A DNA stretch of 41,703 nucleotides, from positions 1 through 41,703 of the forward strand of contig NZ_JAEUMO010000043.1 in assembly GCF_016793285.1 (NCBI RefSeq), in the 5' to 3' direction. The DNA comes from Phenylobacterium sp. Lineage in GTDB: Bacteria; Pseudomonadota; Alphaproteobacteria; Caulobacterales; Caulobacteraceae. Shown here piece by piece: positions 1-8,416 of this stretch. A program made the translations under genes and the position numbers. Position 1 is the first letter of the stretch. Every line of letters begins with the position of its first letter. Under the pieces are notes generated by a model. That model saw only the letters and a list, made by a program, of their open reading frames with translations, did not search any database and was not told where the DNA came from.

Positions 1-186
1 CACTACGGCATCGTCCTGATGGGCGGCATCGGCAAGTTCCTCTTCGCCCTGAACCTGCTCGTCATGCACCTGAACGGCTGGACGTCGTCGTTCGCCCTCC
101 TCGTGATCGGGGGCGACTTCGTCTTCGTGAGCCTGTTCGTCCTCTACCTTGCGCGGCTCCGCCGCAACGGGGGACGGCTGCTGTAG
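1..186 (+). CDS. membrane protein, C-terminal fragment (cut by window start)
   Basis: The open frame from base 1 ends at TAG 184-186 and gives 61 residues. They form two hydrophobic stretches (about residues 3-23 and 30-54) separated by a short polar turn (HLNGW), followed by a basic tail (RLRRNG). This is the pattern of an integral membrane protein ending with a cytoplasmic positive tail. The start and most of the protein lie outside the window. I do not recognise the family from this fragment. Confidence 0.6.
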   Translation, partial: HYGIVLMGGIGKFLFALNLLVMHLNGWTSSFALLVIGGDFVFVSLFVLYLARLRRNGGRLL

Positions 187-313
187 CGGCCGGCGCACGC
201 CGATCCTCGCGCGGCGCCGCCATCCGACGCCATGATGCGCCGACAGCGCCCCGGCGCTCCGGAGTGCGCCATGGTCGCGACGGGGCGGGCCGCAGGCCCT
301 GGACGCGCCGTCC

Positions 314-1129
314 CTACGCCTTGATCGAGGCGATCGAGCCTTCGCGGTAGGGCGTAGCCGGGGCCGCCGGCGTCTGCGCCGGGGCCGGCGCGGCGGCCAG
401 GGCGGCCTTGGCGGCGTCGGAAAGCCTGACCTCGTCCTGCGGTGTGGCGCGGCCGAAGAGCTGGGAGACCGCCTGGGTCCAGTCCGGCGAGTTGTTGTCG
501 CTGCGCAGTGAGAGACGCAGCGCGGTGGCGAACTTCGGATCGTCGGCGGCCTTGGCCTGGGCGGCCTTCTGGTCGAGCGCGCCGTTGGCGCCGACGACGC
601 CCGCCGCCTTCATGAAGCCCACGACCTGGGCCTGGGCGTCGATGTTGGCCCGCCAGGCCGAGGCGTCCGCGTACGGCTTGGCCCCGCTGCGGTCGGCGAC
701 GTTGATCGTGGTGCGGAAGAGCAGATCCCGGTCAGGCGGGGACAGGCGGTCGAAGCGGTCGGCCACCGCCTGCAGCGCCGCTCCCGGGCCGCCGGCCTGC
801 CGCGCGGCGTTCATCGCCTGGACGAAGTCGCGGCCCAGGGCCTGGGCGCGCTGGCCGATGTCGCTGTCATAGGTGGCCTGGTCCAGCACCTTGCGGCGCT
901 CGGGGTCGATCCCCGCCAGCCGACCGCCCGCCGACATGGCCTGCAGCGCCTGGTAGGCCTCGACCCGCTGGGCCTCGCCGGCCTTGCCGCTGACGTCGTT
1001 CACCGTGGCGGCCAGGGTGTCGAACTCGGCCATCCGCGTCGCATAGTCCGCGGACGTGACAGCGCCCACCGCCCGCACCGGGGTGACGGGGGTCGGATAG
1101 GCGGAGGTGGCGACAGACGTGACGTACAT
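314..1129 (-). CDS. unknown alanine-rich protein, 271 aa
   Basis: A 271-residue protein rich in Ala and Gln, predicted mostly alpha-helical, with an Ala/Pro-rich low-complexity tail (about residues 240-260). It has no signal peptide, membrane segment or catalytic motif that I recognise. The N-terminus is a Thr/Val/Pro-rich stretch before the helical part. Codon third positions are strongly G/C, as in neighbouring genes, which supports coding on this strand; the opposite-strand frame over the same DNA is a shadow. No clear ribosome binding site precedes the ATG at 1129, so the start is uncertain. It diverges from the exporter operon across a 261-bp gap. Function unknown. Confidence 0.6.
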   Translation of the reverse strand: MYVTSVATSAYPTPVTPVRAVGAVTSADYATRMAEFDTLAATVNDVSGKAGEAQRVEAYQALQAMSAGGRLAGIDPERRKVLDQATYDSDIGQRAQALGRDFVQAMNAARQAGGPGAALQAVADRFDRLSPPDRDLLFRTTINVADRSGAKPYADASAWRANIDAQAQVVGFMKAAGVVGANGALDQKAAQAKAADDPKFATALRLSLRSDNNSPDWTQAVSQLFGRATPQDEVRLSDAAKAALAAAPAPAQTPAAPATPYREGSIASIKA

Positions 1130-1390
1130 CGGGGCGGGGCAGGTCGCAGTGGAGCCTCACCCTTGCGCGCCAAGGCCTAAAGAAGTCCTGCACAGCCCTG
1201 CGACACGATCGCCGGCCCGGATTACGAAGGTTTAATCGGCCCCTCCGCATCTGAGGGTTTCCCCTCGGGTCTCTAGGCTTTGAGCGCACATCGCGCGCCC
1301 CGACCCGGCCTGCCGTTACGGCGATTTAACTGGCTCCGATCCGGCGACGTGGCGAACTCCGCGCTCGAAGGTTGAGGGCTGACCGTCACA

Positions 1391-2533
1391 ATGTCTCTGG
1401 CGCTTGCGACACTGCTGTACGAATGGCGACGCTACAGCGCCGCCATGGTGGCGCTGGCGGTGGCCGGCCTGCTGATCCTGGCGCAGGTGGGCATGTTCAC
1501 CGGCATCGTGAAGGGCGTGACCGCCACGCTCGACCGGTCCCGCGCGGACCTCATCATCATGCCGGCGAAGATGGAGAGCCTGATCAACTCGGGCGGCGGC
1601 TCGCTGCCCGCGCGTCTCCAGCCGCAGATGTACATGCACCCCGAAGTCGCCGAGGTCGCCGCCTGGGACATCGAGGGCGGCCGCTGGGTGAACCATCCCA
1701 AGGACGGCAAGAAGGCGGTCACCACCTACGTCGACGTGAACCTGGTTGATACGCGGCCGGGCGCCGTGACCCTGCCGGTCGACTTCACCGAGGAAACCCG
1801 CCGCGCGCTGATGGAGCCCTACTCGGTGGCCATCGACGAGAGCCAGCTTGGCCGCCTGGGCGTGAAGCTGGGCGACACCGCCTCGCTGAACGGCAAGACC
1901 ATCCGGGTTCGGGCGATCCTCACCGGCTATCCCAACATCAACAACGCGTCGATCACCGTCTCGCGCGACACGCTGCGCCTGCTGGGCATGGTGCAGAAGA
2001 ACGGCAAGACCGGCCCGCTGATGGTGCGCCTCAAGGACCCCGCCCGCGCCGAAATCGTCCGCGAGCAACTGAACGAGAGCGCCAAGGGCGCCTACCGCGC
2101 CTGGACCCGGGCCGAGCTGGCCCAGGCCAACCAGGGCGCGCTGATGAAGGAACAGATCATCGGCCTGTTCATCACCGCCACGGTGATCATCGGAGCGTTC
2201 ATCGGCATAGCGATCACGTCCATGACCCTGCGCGGCGCGATCCTGTCCAGCATTAAGGAATTCGCCAGCCTGCGGGCGCTGGGCGTGCCCATGAACGCGC
2301 TGCGGGCCATCGTGCTGGAGCTGTCGCTGTGGGTGGGGGTGGCCGGCTTCATCGTCACCGCCATCCTGACCGTCGGCGTCTACCTGCTCGCCCTGAAGGG
2401 CGGCGTGCCGATGGGCTTCCCCCTCTTCTGGGACATCTTCGTCGCCATCCTCCTCCTCGTCATCGCCGGGCTCTCGGGCCTGTTCTCGATCGGCGTGCTG
2501 AAGAAGAGCCAACCTGCGGATCTGCTGCGATGA
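1391..2533 (+). CDS. ABC exporter permease, FtsX/DevC (MacB-like) type
   Basis: A 380-residue inner-membrane permease. One transmembrane segment lies near the N-terminus (about 17-38), followed by a roughly 200-residue periplasmic domain. Three C-terminal segments follow (about 257-282, 305-330, 345-370), the FtsX/MacB fold layout. It is the first gene of a three-gene operon with an ATPase (its TGA overlaps the ATPase ATG as ATGA) and a HlyD-type adaptor. That is the gene set of DevBCA-like exporters, which pass lipids or small molecules through an outer-membrane channel such as TolC. No channel gene is present here. The substrate cannot be told from sequence. The start ATG has only a weak upstream Shine-Dalgarno (GAGGG). 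Confidence 0.85.
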   Translation: MSLALATLLYEWRRYSAAMVALAVAGLLILAQVGMFTGIVKGVTATLDRSRADLIIMPAKMESLINSGGGSLPARLQPQMYMHPEVAEVAAWDIEGGRWVNHPKDGKKAVTTYVDVNLVDTRPGAVTLPVDFTEETRRALMEPYSVAIDESQLGRLGVKLGDTASLNGKTIRVRAILTGYPNINNASITVSRDTLRLLGMVQKNGKTGPLMVRLKDPARAEIVREQLNESAKGAYRAWTRAELAQANQGALMKEQIIGLFITATVIIGAFIGIAITSMTLRGAILSSIKEFASLRALGVPMNALRAIVLELSLWVGVAGFIVTAILTVGVYLLALKGGVPMGFPLFWDIFVAILLLVIAGLSGLFSIGVLKKSQPADLLR

Positions 2534-3300
2534 GCCTGACAAAGACCGCGATCTCGGCCAACGGCCTGTACAAGCATTTCAAGACCGGGCGCACGCACGT
2601 GGAAGTGTTGAAGCGCGTCGACTTCGACGCCCTGCACGGCGACGTGACCATGGTCATGGGCCCCTCGGGCTCGGGCAAGTCGACGCTGGTGGCGGCGCTG
2701 TCGGGCCTGTTGAAGCCCGACGAGGGCCAGGTGAACGGCATGGGTCAGGACCTGTGGAGCCTGAAGCCCGGTAAGCTGGACCGGTTCCGCCTGGACCACT
2801 GCGGCTTCATCTTCCAGGGCTTCAACCTGTTCTCGGCGCTGACCGCGCTGCAGCAGGTCGAGATCATCCTGAAGCACCAGGGCGTGCCCAGGCGGCAGGC
2901 CCGCGAGCGCGCCGCCAACGCGCTGATGGAGGTGGGCCTGGAGGCCCGGATGGGGCAGCGGCCCGCCGAGCTGTCCGGCGGCGAGAAGCAACGGGTGGCC
3001 ATCGCCCGCGCGCTCGCCAAGAACCCGCGCCTGCTGTTCGCCGACGAACCCACCAGCGCGCTCGACGGCGAGAACGGCCTGATCGTGATCAAGCTGCTCC
3101 AGCGGGCCGCCAAGCAGCACGGCGCGGCCGTGATCTGCGTGACCCACGACGTGCGCCTGGAAGCCTTCGCCGACCGCGTCATCCATCTGGAAGACGGCCA
3201 CATCCTCTCGGACGAGCGCGTCGACCACGCCGGCCCGCCGCCCGAGACCTTCGGCGCCCACGCGCCGCGCATCCGCCAACCCGCCCTCGTCGAGGCCTGA
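2530..3300 (+). CDS. ABC exporter ATP-binding protein (LolD/DevA type)
   Basis: A 256-residue ATPase of the LolD/MacB/DevA class. Walker A is GPSGSGKST (about residues 44-52). A Q-loop follows (FIFQGFN), then the signature LSGGEKQR, Walker B with LLFADEPT, and the switch histidine in VTHD. The ATG at 2530 overlaps the permease stop, indicating translational coupling; the longer upstream frame is discarded. The roughly 30-residue C-terminal tail is Pro/His-rich and not part of the catalytic core. It energises the permease at 1391-2533 together with the adaptor at 3306. Confidence 0.9.
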   Translation: MSLTKTAISANGLYKHFKTGRTHVEVLKRVDFDALHGDVTMVMGPSGSGKSTLVAALSGLLKPDEGQVNGMGQDLWSLKPGKLDRFRLDHCGFIFQGFNLFSALTALQQVEIILKHQGVPRRQARERAANALMEVGLEARMGQRPAELSGGEKQRVAIARALAKNPRLLFADEPTSALDGENGLIVIKLLQRAAKQHGAAVICVTHDVRLEAFADRVIHLEDGHILSDERVDHAGPPPETFGAHAPRIRQPALVEA

Positions 3301-3305
3301 GGACC

Positions 3306-4304
3306 ATGCCCGCCATCTTCCGCAACCGTTTCGTCTGGATCGCCCTGATCCTGGTCGTCCTCGCCGGCGGCGGCGGGCTCTTCATGCAGAGCCAGGCCAA
3401 GGCCAGGAAGGCGCAGGAGGCCAAGGCCGCCGCCGAGGTGAAGCCCAGCCCCTACGCCGCCATCGCCAACGGCAAGGCCGACGTGGAAGGCGGCATCATC
3501 CAGGTCGCCGCCCGCCGCGCCGGCGTGATCCGCCAGGTGCTGGTGCAGGAGGGCGAGGACGTGCGCGCCGGCCAGGTGCTGGCCCGCCTGGAGGACGACG
3601 AACCGCGCCTGGCCTCCGAGCGCGCCGCCGCCGAGGTGCGCCAGGCCCGCGCCGCCCTGGCCCTGCTGGACGTCCAGCGCTCGGCCGCGCAGCGCGAGCT
3701 GCGCCGCATGGAAGGCCTCGCGCCGTCCAACTTCGTGGCCGCCCAGAAGCTGGACCAGGCCCGCGACGGCGTGCGCGAGGCCGAGGCGCGGATCATGGCC
3801 CAGCAGGCGGTGGTGGCCACCGCCGAGGCCCGCCACAACGAGGCGCGCTACGATCAGGAACTGTCGATCATCCGCGCGCCGGCCGACGGGCGCATCGTGC
3901 GCCGCTACGCCAACCCGGGCGCCGGCGCCTCGACGCTGAACGTCTCCAACATGTTCGACCTGGAGCCGCGCGCCGGCCGCATCGTCCGCGCCGAGATCGC
4001 CGAGGGCGCCCTGCCCTACGTCGCCATCGGCCAGTCGGTGCAGATGTCGCCCGAATCCGACCCGACCAGGACCTTCGGCGGCAAGGTGCTGCGCCGCGCC
4101 GCCGTCTTCGGCGCCCGCAAGCTGCAGTCGGACGACCCCAACGAGAAGACCGACGACCGCGTCGTCGAGGTGGTGGTCGACAGCACCGGCGCGCCGTTCC
4201 TGATCGGGCAGCGCGTGCTGGTGAAGTTCGTCCGCCAGCAACAGGCCCGGGCCCCGTCGGCCGAGGCCCCGTCGGCACAAGCCGCGACTCCGCCGCAGAG
4301 CTGA
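3306..4304 (+). CDS. HlyD/DevB-family periplasmic adaptor (membrane fusion protein)
   Basis: A 332-residue adaptor with an N-terminal membrane anchor (about 9-27). It has a lipoyl-like half motif (VLVQEGEDVRAGQVLARLED) and a long Ala/Arg/Glu-rich alpha-helical hairpin (about 95-185). The second lipoyl half (IIRAPADGRIVRR) and a C-terminal beta-barrel region follow. This is the order expected for HlyD/DevB proteins that bridge the inner-membrane ABC transporter to an outer-membrane channel. It starts 5 bases after the ATPase stop and is the last gene before a strong terminator. The C-terminus is a repetitive Ala/Pro/Ser tail. Confidence 0.87.
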   Translation: MPAIFRNRFVWIALILVVLAGGGGLFMQSQAKARKAQEAKAAAEVKPSPYAAIANGKADVEGGIIQVAARRAGVIRQVLVQEGEDVRAGQVLARLEDDEPRLASERAAAEVRQARAALALLDVQRSAAQRELRRMEGLAPSNFVAAQKLDQARDGVREAEARIMAQQAVVATAEARHNEARYDQELSIIRAPADGRIVRRYANPGAGASTLNVSNMFDLEPRAGRIVRAEIAEGALPYVAIGQSVQMSPESDPTRTFGGKVLRRAAVFGARKLQSDDPNEKTDDRVVEVVVDSTGAPFLIGQRVLVKFVRQQQARAPSAEAPSAQAATPPQS

Positions 4305-4316
4305 GCGGGCCCTGAC

Positions 4317-4377
4317 GCTCCCCGGGGCGGGTCCCTTCGGACTCTCCCTGCAAACCGTCCCGGGGAGCGCCTTTTTC
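4317..4377 (+). terminator. intrinsic terminator of the exporter operon
   Basis: A perfect 10-bp stem pairs GCTCCCCGGG (4317-4326) with CCCGGGGAGC (4359-4368). It is followed by a run of five T (4372-4376). It lies 12 bases after the adaptor stop codon. The 32-base loop is long for a terminator, but stem and T-run are clear. Confidence 0.75.
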
Positions 4378-4459
4378 TCACCGTCCGTCAGCTTGACGAC
4401 GCCGTCCCCGGCCCGCACAACGCGCCGAATTTCGAACACCTGTTCCAAAGGGGATCCTG

Positions 4460-5365
4460 ATGGCGGACATCCGCTTCGACGGCAAAGTGGCGATCGTGAC
4501 GGGCGCGGGCGGCGGCCTGGGCCGGCAGCACGCGCTGGAGCTCGCGCGGCGCGGCGCCAAGGTGGTGGTCAACGACCTGGGCGGCTCGATGGACGGCGCG
4601 GGCGGCGGTTCGGACGCGGCCAACAAGGTCGTCGACGAGATCAAGGCCGCGGGCGGCGAAGCCATCGCCAACGGCTCGTCCGTGACCGACGACGCCGGCG
4701 TCGCCCGGATGGTCAAGGACGCCATGGACGCCTGGGGCCGGATCGACGTCCTGGTCGCGAACGCCGGCATCCTGCGCGACAAGACCTTCGCCAAGATGGA
4801 GATCCCCGACTTCGAGATCGTCCTGAACGTGCATCTGCTGGGCACGGTGAAGCCGGCCAAGGCCGTCTGGGAGATCATGCGCAACCAGAACTACGGGCGC
4901 ATCGTGGTGACGACCTCGTCCAGCGGACTCTACGGCAACTTCGGCCAGTCGAACTACGGCGCGGCCAAGCTGGGCATCATCGGCTTCATGAACACGCTGA
5001 AGCTCGAGGGCCAGAAGAACAACATCCACGTCAACGCCATCAGCCCCGTCGCGGCCACCCGCATGACCGAGAACCTGGGCATGCCGCCCGAGGTGCTGGG
5101 CCTGCTGAAGCCCGAGCTGGTGACGCCGGGCGTCGTGTTCCTCTGCTCGGAGGAGGCCCCGACCGGCACGATCCTGACCGCCGGCGCCGGCGCCTTCGCC
5201 GTCTCGCGCATCGTGGAGACCGAGGGCGTGGCCATCGGCCCGAACGCCACGGTGGAGCAGGTGCGCGACAACTGGGCCAAGATCGCCGACCCGGCCGGCC
5301 AGCAGGCCTACGTCAACGGCGGCGAACAGAGCGCCAAGTTCTTCCGCAAGCTGCAGGGCGGCTGA
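4460..5365 (+). CDS. SDR-family oxidoreductase, HSD17B4-like
   Basis: A 301-residue short-chain dehydrogenase. The Rossmann glycine motif is TGAGGGLG (about residues 14-21). An Asp in NDLGG follows beta-2, suggesting NAD preference. The NAG motif is present and the active site is Ser plus YGAAK. The long insert after NDLGG and the C-terminal extension (VETEGVAIGPNATVEQVRDN) resemble the dehydrogenase part of peroxisomal multifunctional enzyme type 2. Such enzymes oxidise 3-hydroxyacyl-CoA or steroid substrates; the actual substrate here is inferred only by family. It is a single-gene unit between two terminators, and an AAGGGG Shine-Dalgarno precedes the ATG. Confidence 0.85.
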   Translation: MADIRFDGKVAIVTGAGGGLGRQHALELARRGAKVVVNDLGGSMDGAGGGSDAANKVVDEIKAAGGEAIANGSSVTDDAGVARMVKDAMDAWGRIDVLVANAGILRDKTFAKMEIPDFEIVLNVHLLGTVKPAKAVWEIMRNQNYGRIVVTTSSSGLYGNFGQSNYGAAKLGIIGFMNTLKLEGQKNNIHVNAISPVAATRMTENLGMPPEVLGLLKPELVTPGVVFLCSEEAPTGTILTAGAGAFAVSRIVETEGVAIGPNATVEQVRDNWAKIADPAGQQAYVNGGEQSAKFFRKLQGG

Positions 5366-5379
5366 CCCTCCCCGCCGGG

Positions 5380-5427
5380 GGGCTGCCCCGCTCCTGAAAG
5401 GGAGGGGAGCGGCCCCTTTTCTCTTTT
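5380..5427 (+). terminator. intrinsic terminator after the SDR gene
   Basis: The core stem pairs CCGCTCC (5388-5394) with GGAGCGG (5406-5412). It is followed by CCCC and a T-rich tract (TTTTCTCTTTT, 5417-5427). It sits 22 bases after the SDR stop codon. Confidence 0.7.
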
Positions 5428-5514
5428 GTAACCCAATAACGCTTGCCCGGGGCCCGCCCGTCGCGCCTAACGTCAGGCAAAGCGTTCGGAGGGACGCACC
5501 ACGGAGGAACGAGC

Positions 5515-6942
5515 TTGGCGTCTCAAGGCACTTCCAGCGGGTCCCAGCAGACTCTGTCGCTGCCGCTGATCCTGGCCTTCGCCAGCGCGAGCATTCCGAT
5601 CCAGGCGCTGGTCCTGGCGATCAGCGTGCATCTGCCCCGCTATTTCGCGAGCCACGTCGGGCTGGAGCTGGCCGCCGTCGGCGCCGCCTTCGCGATGGTC
5701 CGGCTCATCGACATCCCGATCGACGTGATGCTCGGCACGGCGATGGACCGCACCAGAACGCGGTTCGGCCGCTACCGGGTCTGGATGCTGGCGGGCACGC
5801 CCGTGCTGATGGCCGGTTGCTGGCTGCTGCTGCAGGCCAACTCGACCACCAGCCAGCTCGGCCTCTCCGGCATCCTGCTGTTCCTCTACATCGGCTACTC
5901 GATGATGTACCTCTCGCACCTCGCCTGGGGCGGCGTGCTGGGGCCGACCTACGAGCAGCGCTCCAAGGTGTTCGGCGCGATCATCGGCCTGGGCGTGGTG
6001 GGCGCGGTCATCGTGCTCGGCATCCCGATCGTCATGGACGAGCTCGGCCACACCGACGGCGAGGGCGTGCGCGCCATGGTCTGGTTCATCATCGGGGCGA
6101 CGCCGGTGACGGCGCTGCTGGTGCTGCTCAGCACGCGCGAGAAGATCACGCCCGAGACGGGAAAGGCCTTCCGGCCCGTCGACTACCTGACGCTGCTGAA
6201 GCGCGGCAACGTGCTGCGCCTGCTGGCGGCCGACCTGTGCGTGACGCTGGGCCCGGGGTGGATGGCGGCGCTCTACCTCTTCTACTTCAAGGACAGCCGC
6301 GGCTTCGACACGACCGCCGCCAACCTCCTCCTGATGATCTACATCGGCGCCGGTTTCGTCGGCGCGCCGTTCGCGGCGTGGCTGGCCAACAAGATCGGCA
6401 AGCACCGCGCCCTGATGGTGACGACCACCATCTATTCGCTGGGCCTCGTCCTCATCCCGTTCCTGCCGAAGGGGAACTTCCTGGTCTTCTCGCCCGGCAT
6501 GTTCGTGGTCGGCGCCATGGCGGCCGGCTTCGGCGTGATGATCCGGGCGCTGACCGGCGACATCGCCGACGAGATCCGGCTGGACACCGGCCGCGAGTGG
6601 ATGGGCCTCATGTACGCGCTCACCATCGGCACGACGAAGATCGCCTCGGGCCTCTCGGCGCTGACCTTCGTGCTGCTGGCCTACATCGGCTATCAGGCCA
6701 AGGCCGGCGCGGTGAACACCCCCCAGGCGATCCAGAGCCTGGAGCTGGTCTACATCGTGGGCCCGATCGTCTTCGTGATGATCGCCGGCGCCTGCTTCAT
6801 CGGCTACAAGCTGACGCCCGAGCGGCACGCCGACATCCGCCGCCAACTGGACGAACGCGACGCGCTCAGCGAGGGCGGCGCAAGCGCCCTCGAAAGCCTG
6901 ACCGGCGACACCGAACTCGTCAGCGCGAGCCGGCCTTCGTAA
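5515..6942 (+). CDS. MFS transporter, MelB/GPH (sugar:cation symporter-like)
   Basis: A carrier of about 475 residues with twelve hydrophobic segments. It has the MelB/GPH signature after helix 2: an acidic residue in DIPID and then DRTRTRFGRYRVW. I chose TTG 5515 as start because GGAGG (about 5503-5507) lies at good spacing. The in-frame ATG 72 bases upstream has no such site and would add 24 polar residues. Members move glycosides or other small molecules with a cation; the substrate here is unknown. It is followed at short distance by a close paralogue (6998-8413), and the two share the same segment order and the C-terminal pattern ESLTG. The pair probably arose by tandem duplication. Confidence 0.85.
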   Translation: MASQGTSSGSQQTLSLPLILAFASASIPIQALVLAISVHLPRYFASHVGLELAAVGAAFAMVRLIDIPIDVMLGTAMDRTRTRFGRYRVWMLAGTPVLMAGCWLLLQANSTTSQLGLSGILLFLYIGYSMMYLSHLAWGGVLGPTYEQRSKVFGAIIGLGVVGAVIVLGIPIVMDELGHTDGEGVRAMVWFIIGATPVTALLVLLSTREKITPETGKAFRPVDYLTLLKRGNVLRLLAADLCVTLGPGWMAALYLFYFKDSRGFDTTAANLLLMIYIGAGFVGAPFAAWLANKIGKHRALMVTTTIYSLGLVLIPFLPKGNFLVFSPGMFVVGAMAAGFGVMIRALTGDIADEIRLDTGREWMGLMYALTIGTTKIASGLSALTFVLLAYIGYQAKAGAVNTPQAIQSLELVYIVGPIVFVMIAGACFIGYKLTPERHADIRRQLDERDALSEGGASALESLTGDTELVSASRPS

Positions 6943-6997
6943 TCCAGTGAATTCGGGGACGAACGGACGCCGGGTCCGCGCGCGGACGGGAGGACAG

Positions 6998-8413
6998 ATG
7001 GCGAAGGCCGACGCAGGCGACACGCGGTTGCCGCTGAACCTCGCGCTCGCCTTCGCCGCCACCAGCCTGCCGCTGTACGGCCTCGGGCTGGCGATCTCGG
7101 TCCACATGCCGTCCTACTTCGCCGCCAGCCTCGGCGTCGAACTGGCGGTCGTGGGCGCGGCCTTCGGCCTGGCCCGGATGATCGACGTGCCGATCGAGCC
7201 GTTGCTCGGCCTGGCGATGGACCGCACGAGGACGCGCTGGGGACGCTACCGGTTCTGGACCATCCTCGGCGCGCCGTTCCTCATGGCCGGCCTCTTCCTG
7301 CTGCTGCAGGCCGACCGCTCGGTGGGGACGACCGGGCTCGTGGGTTTCCTGCTGGTCATGTACCTCGGCTCGTCGATGCTGCTGCTGTCGCATTCGGCCT
7401 GGGCCTCGACCCTGGCCACCTCCTACGACGACCGGGCGCGGCTCTTCGGCGTGATGACCGCCGTGGGCGTCGCCGGCGCGGTCTGCGTGATCCTGTTCCC
7501 GATCGTGGGCGAGCAGATGGGCTTCACGGAGGCGGAGGCCATCCGCGGGATGCTCTGGTATCTCATCGCGCTCACGCCGCTGGCGATCCTGGCGGTGGTC
7601 TGGCGCACGCCGGAGACGGTGATGCGCGAGGCGCCCGACGCGCGTTTCCGCCTGCGCGACTATCTCGAACTCGTCTTCGACCGGAACATGTCGCGCGTCA
7701 TTGTCGCCGATCTGGCGCTGGGGATGGGTCCGGGCTGGATGGCGGCGCTCTACCTCTTCTACGCGCGCGACTTCATGGGCTTCACATCGGGCCAGGCCAA
7801 CGTCCTGCTGCTGGTCTACATCGTCGCCGGGATCGTGGGCGCGCCCAGCCTGGCGTGGCTGGCGACGCGGATCGGCAAGCATCGGACGGTGATCGCCGCG
7901 GCCCTCGCCTACTCCGTCCTCCTGCTCACGTTCACCGTGCTGCCGCGCGGCAACGTCCTGGCGGCGGCGCCCTCGATGTTCCTGACCGGCTTCCTGGCCG
8001 CCAGCTTCAACGTCCTGACCCGCGCCATGACCGCCGACGTCGCCGACGAGATGCGCCTGAGGCAGGGCAAGGAGCGCGGCGGCCTGCTCTATGCGCTGAC
8101 CACGCTCACCAACAAGGTCGCCGCCGGCTTCGGGATCGCGCTGACCTTCTGGGCGCTGGGACGGACCGGCTACGACCCCACGCTGGGGTCGGCCAATACG
8201 CCCGAGGCGATCCGCTCGCTGCTGGTGGTGTTCCTGGCCGGCCCGATCGCGTTCGTCGGCCTGGGCGCCCTCAGCCTGCTGGGCTACGGCCTGACGCCGG
8301 ACCGGGCGGCCGAGACCCGCCGCCGCCTCGACGCGCGGGACGCGGCGCTGACCGCGGCCGCCGGCGTCGAGAGCCTGACCGGCCAGGAGCAGACCCCACC
8401 GCAGCGGACCTGA
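6998..8413 (+). CDS. MFS transporter, MelB/GPH, paralogue of the upstream gene
   Basis: A 471-residue twelve-segment carrier clearly related to the preceding gene. Shared motifs include DVPIEPLLGLAMDRTRTRWG, GPGWMAALYLFY, ADVADEMRL and the C-terminal VESLTG. ATG 6998 is preferred because GGGAGGAC precedes it; an in-frame ATG at 6947 would add 17 polar residues. It runs in the same direction as the upstream paralogue, 55 bases after its stop, so the two are probably co-transcribed. The stop lies 3 bases before the stop codon of the convergent Mrp gene, and no terminator hairpin is visible between them. Confidence 0.85.
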   Translation: MAKADAGDTRLPLNLALAFAATSLPLYGLGLAISVHMPSYFAASLGVELAVVGAAFGLARMIDVPIEPLLGLAMDRTRTRWGRYRFWTILGAPFLMAGLFLLLQADRSVGTTGLVGFLLVMYLGSSMLLLSHSAWASTLATSYDDRARLFGVMTAVGVAGAVCVILFPIVGEQMGFTEAEAIRGMLWYLIALTPLAILAVVWRTPETVMREAPDARFRLRDYLELVFDRNMSRVIVADLALGMGPGWMAALYLFYARDFMGFTSGQANVLLLVYIVAGIVGAPSLAWLATRIGKHRTVIAAALAYSVLLLTFTVLPRGNVLAAAPSMFLTGFLAASFNVLTRAMTADVADEMRLRQGKERGGLLYALTTLTNKVAAGFGIALTFWALGRTGYDPTLGSANTPEAIRSLLVVFLAGPIAFVGLGALSLLGYGLTPDRAAETRRRLDARDAALTAAAGVESLTGQEQTPPQRT

Positions 8414-8416
8414 CGG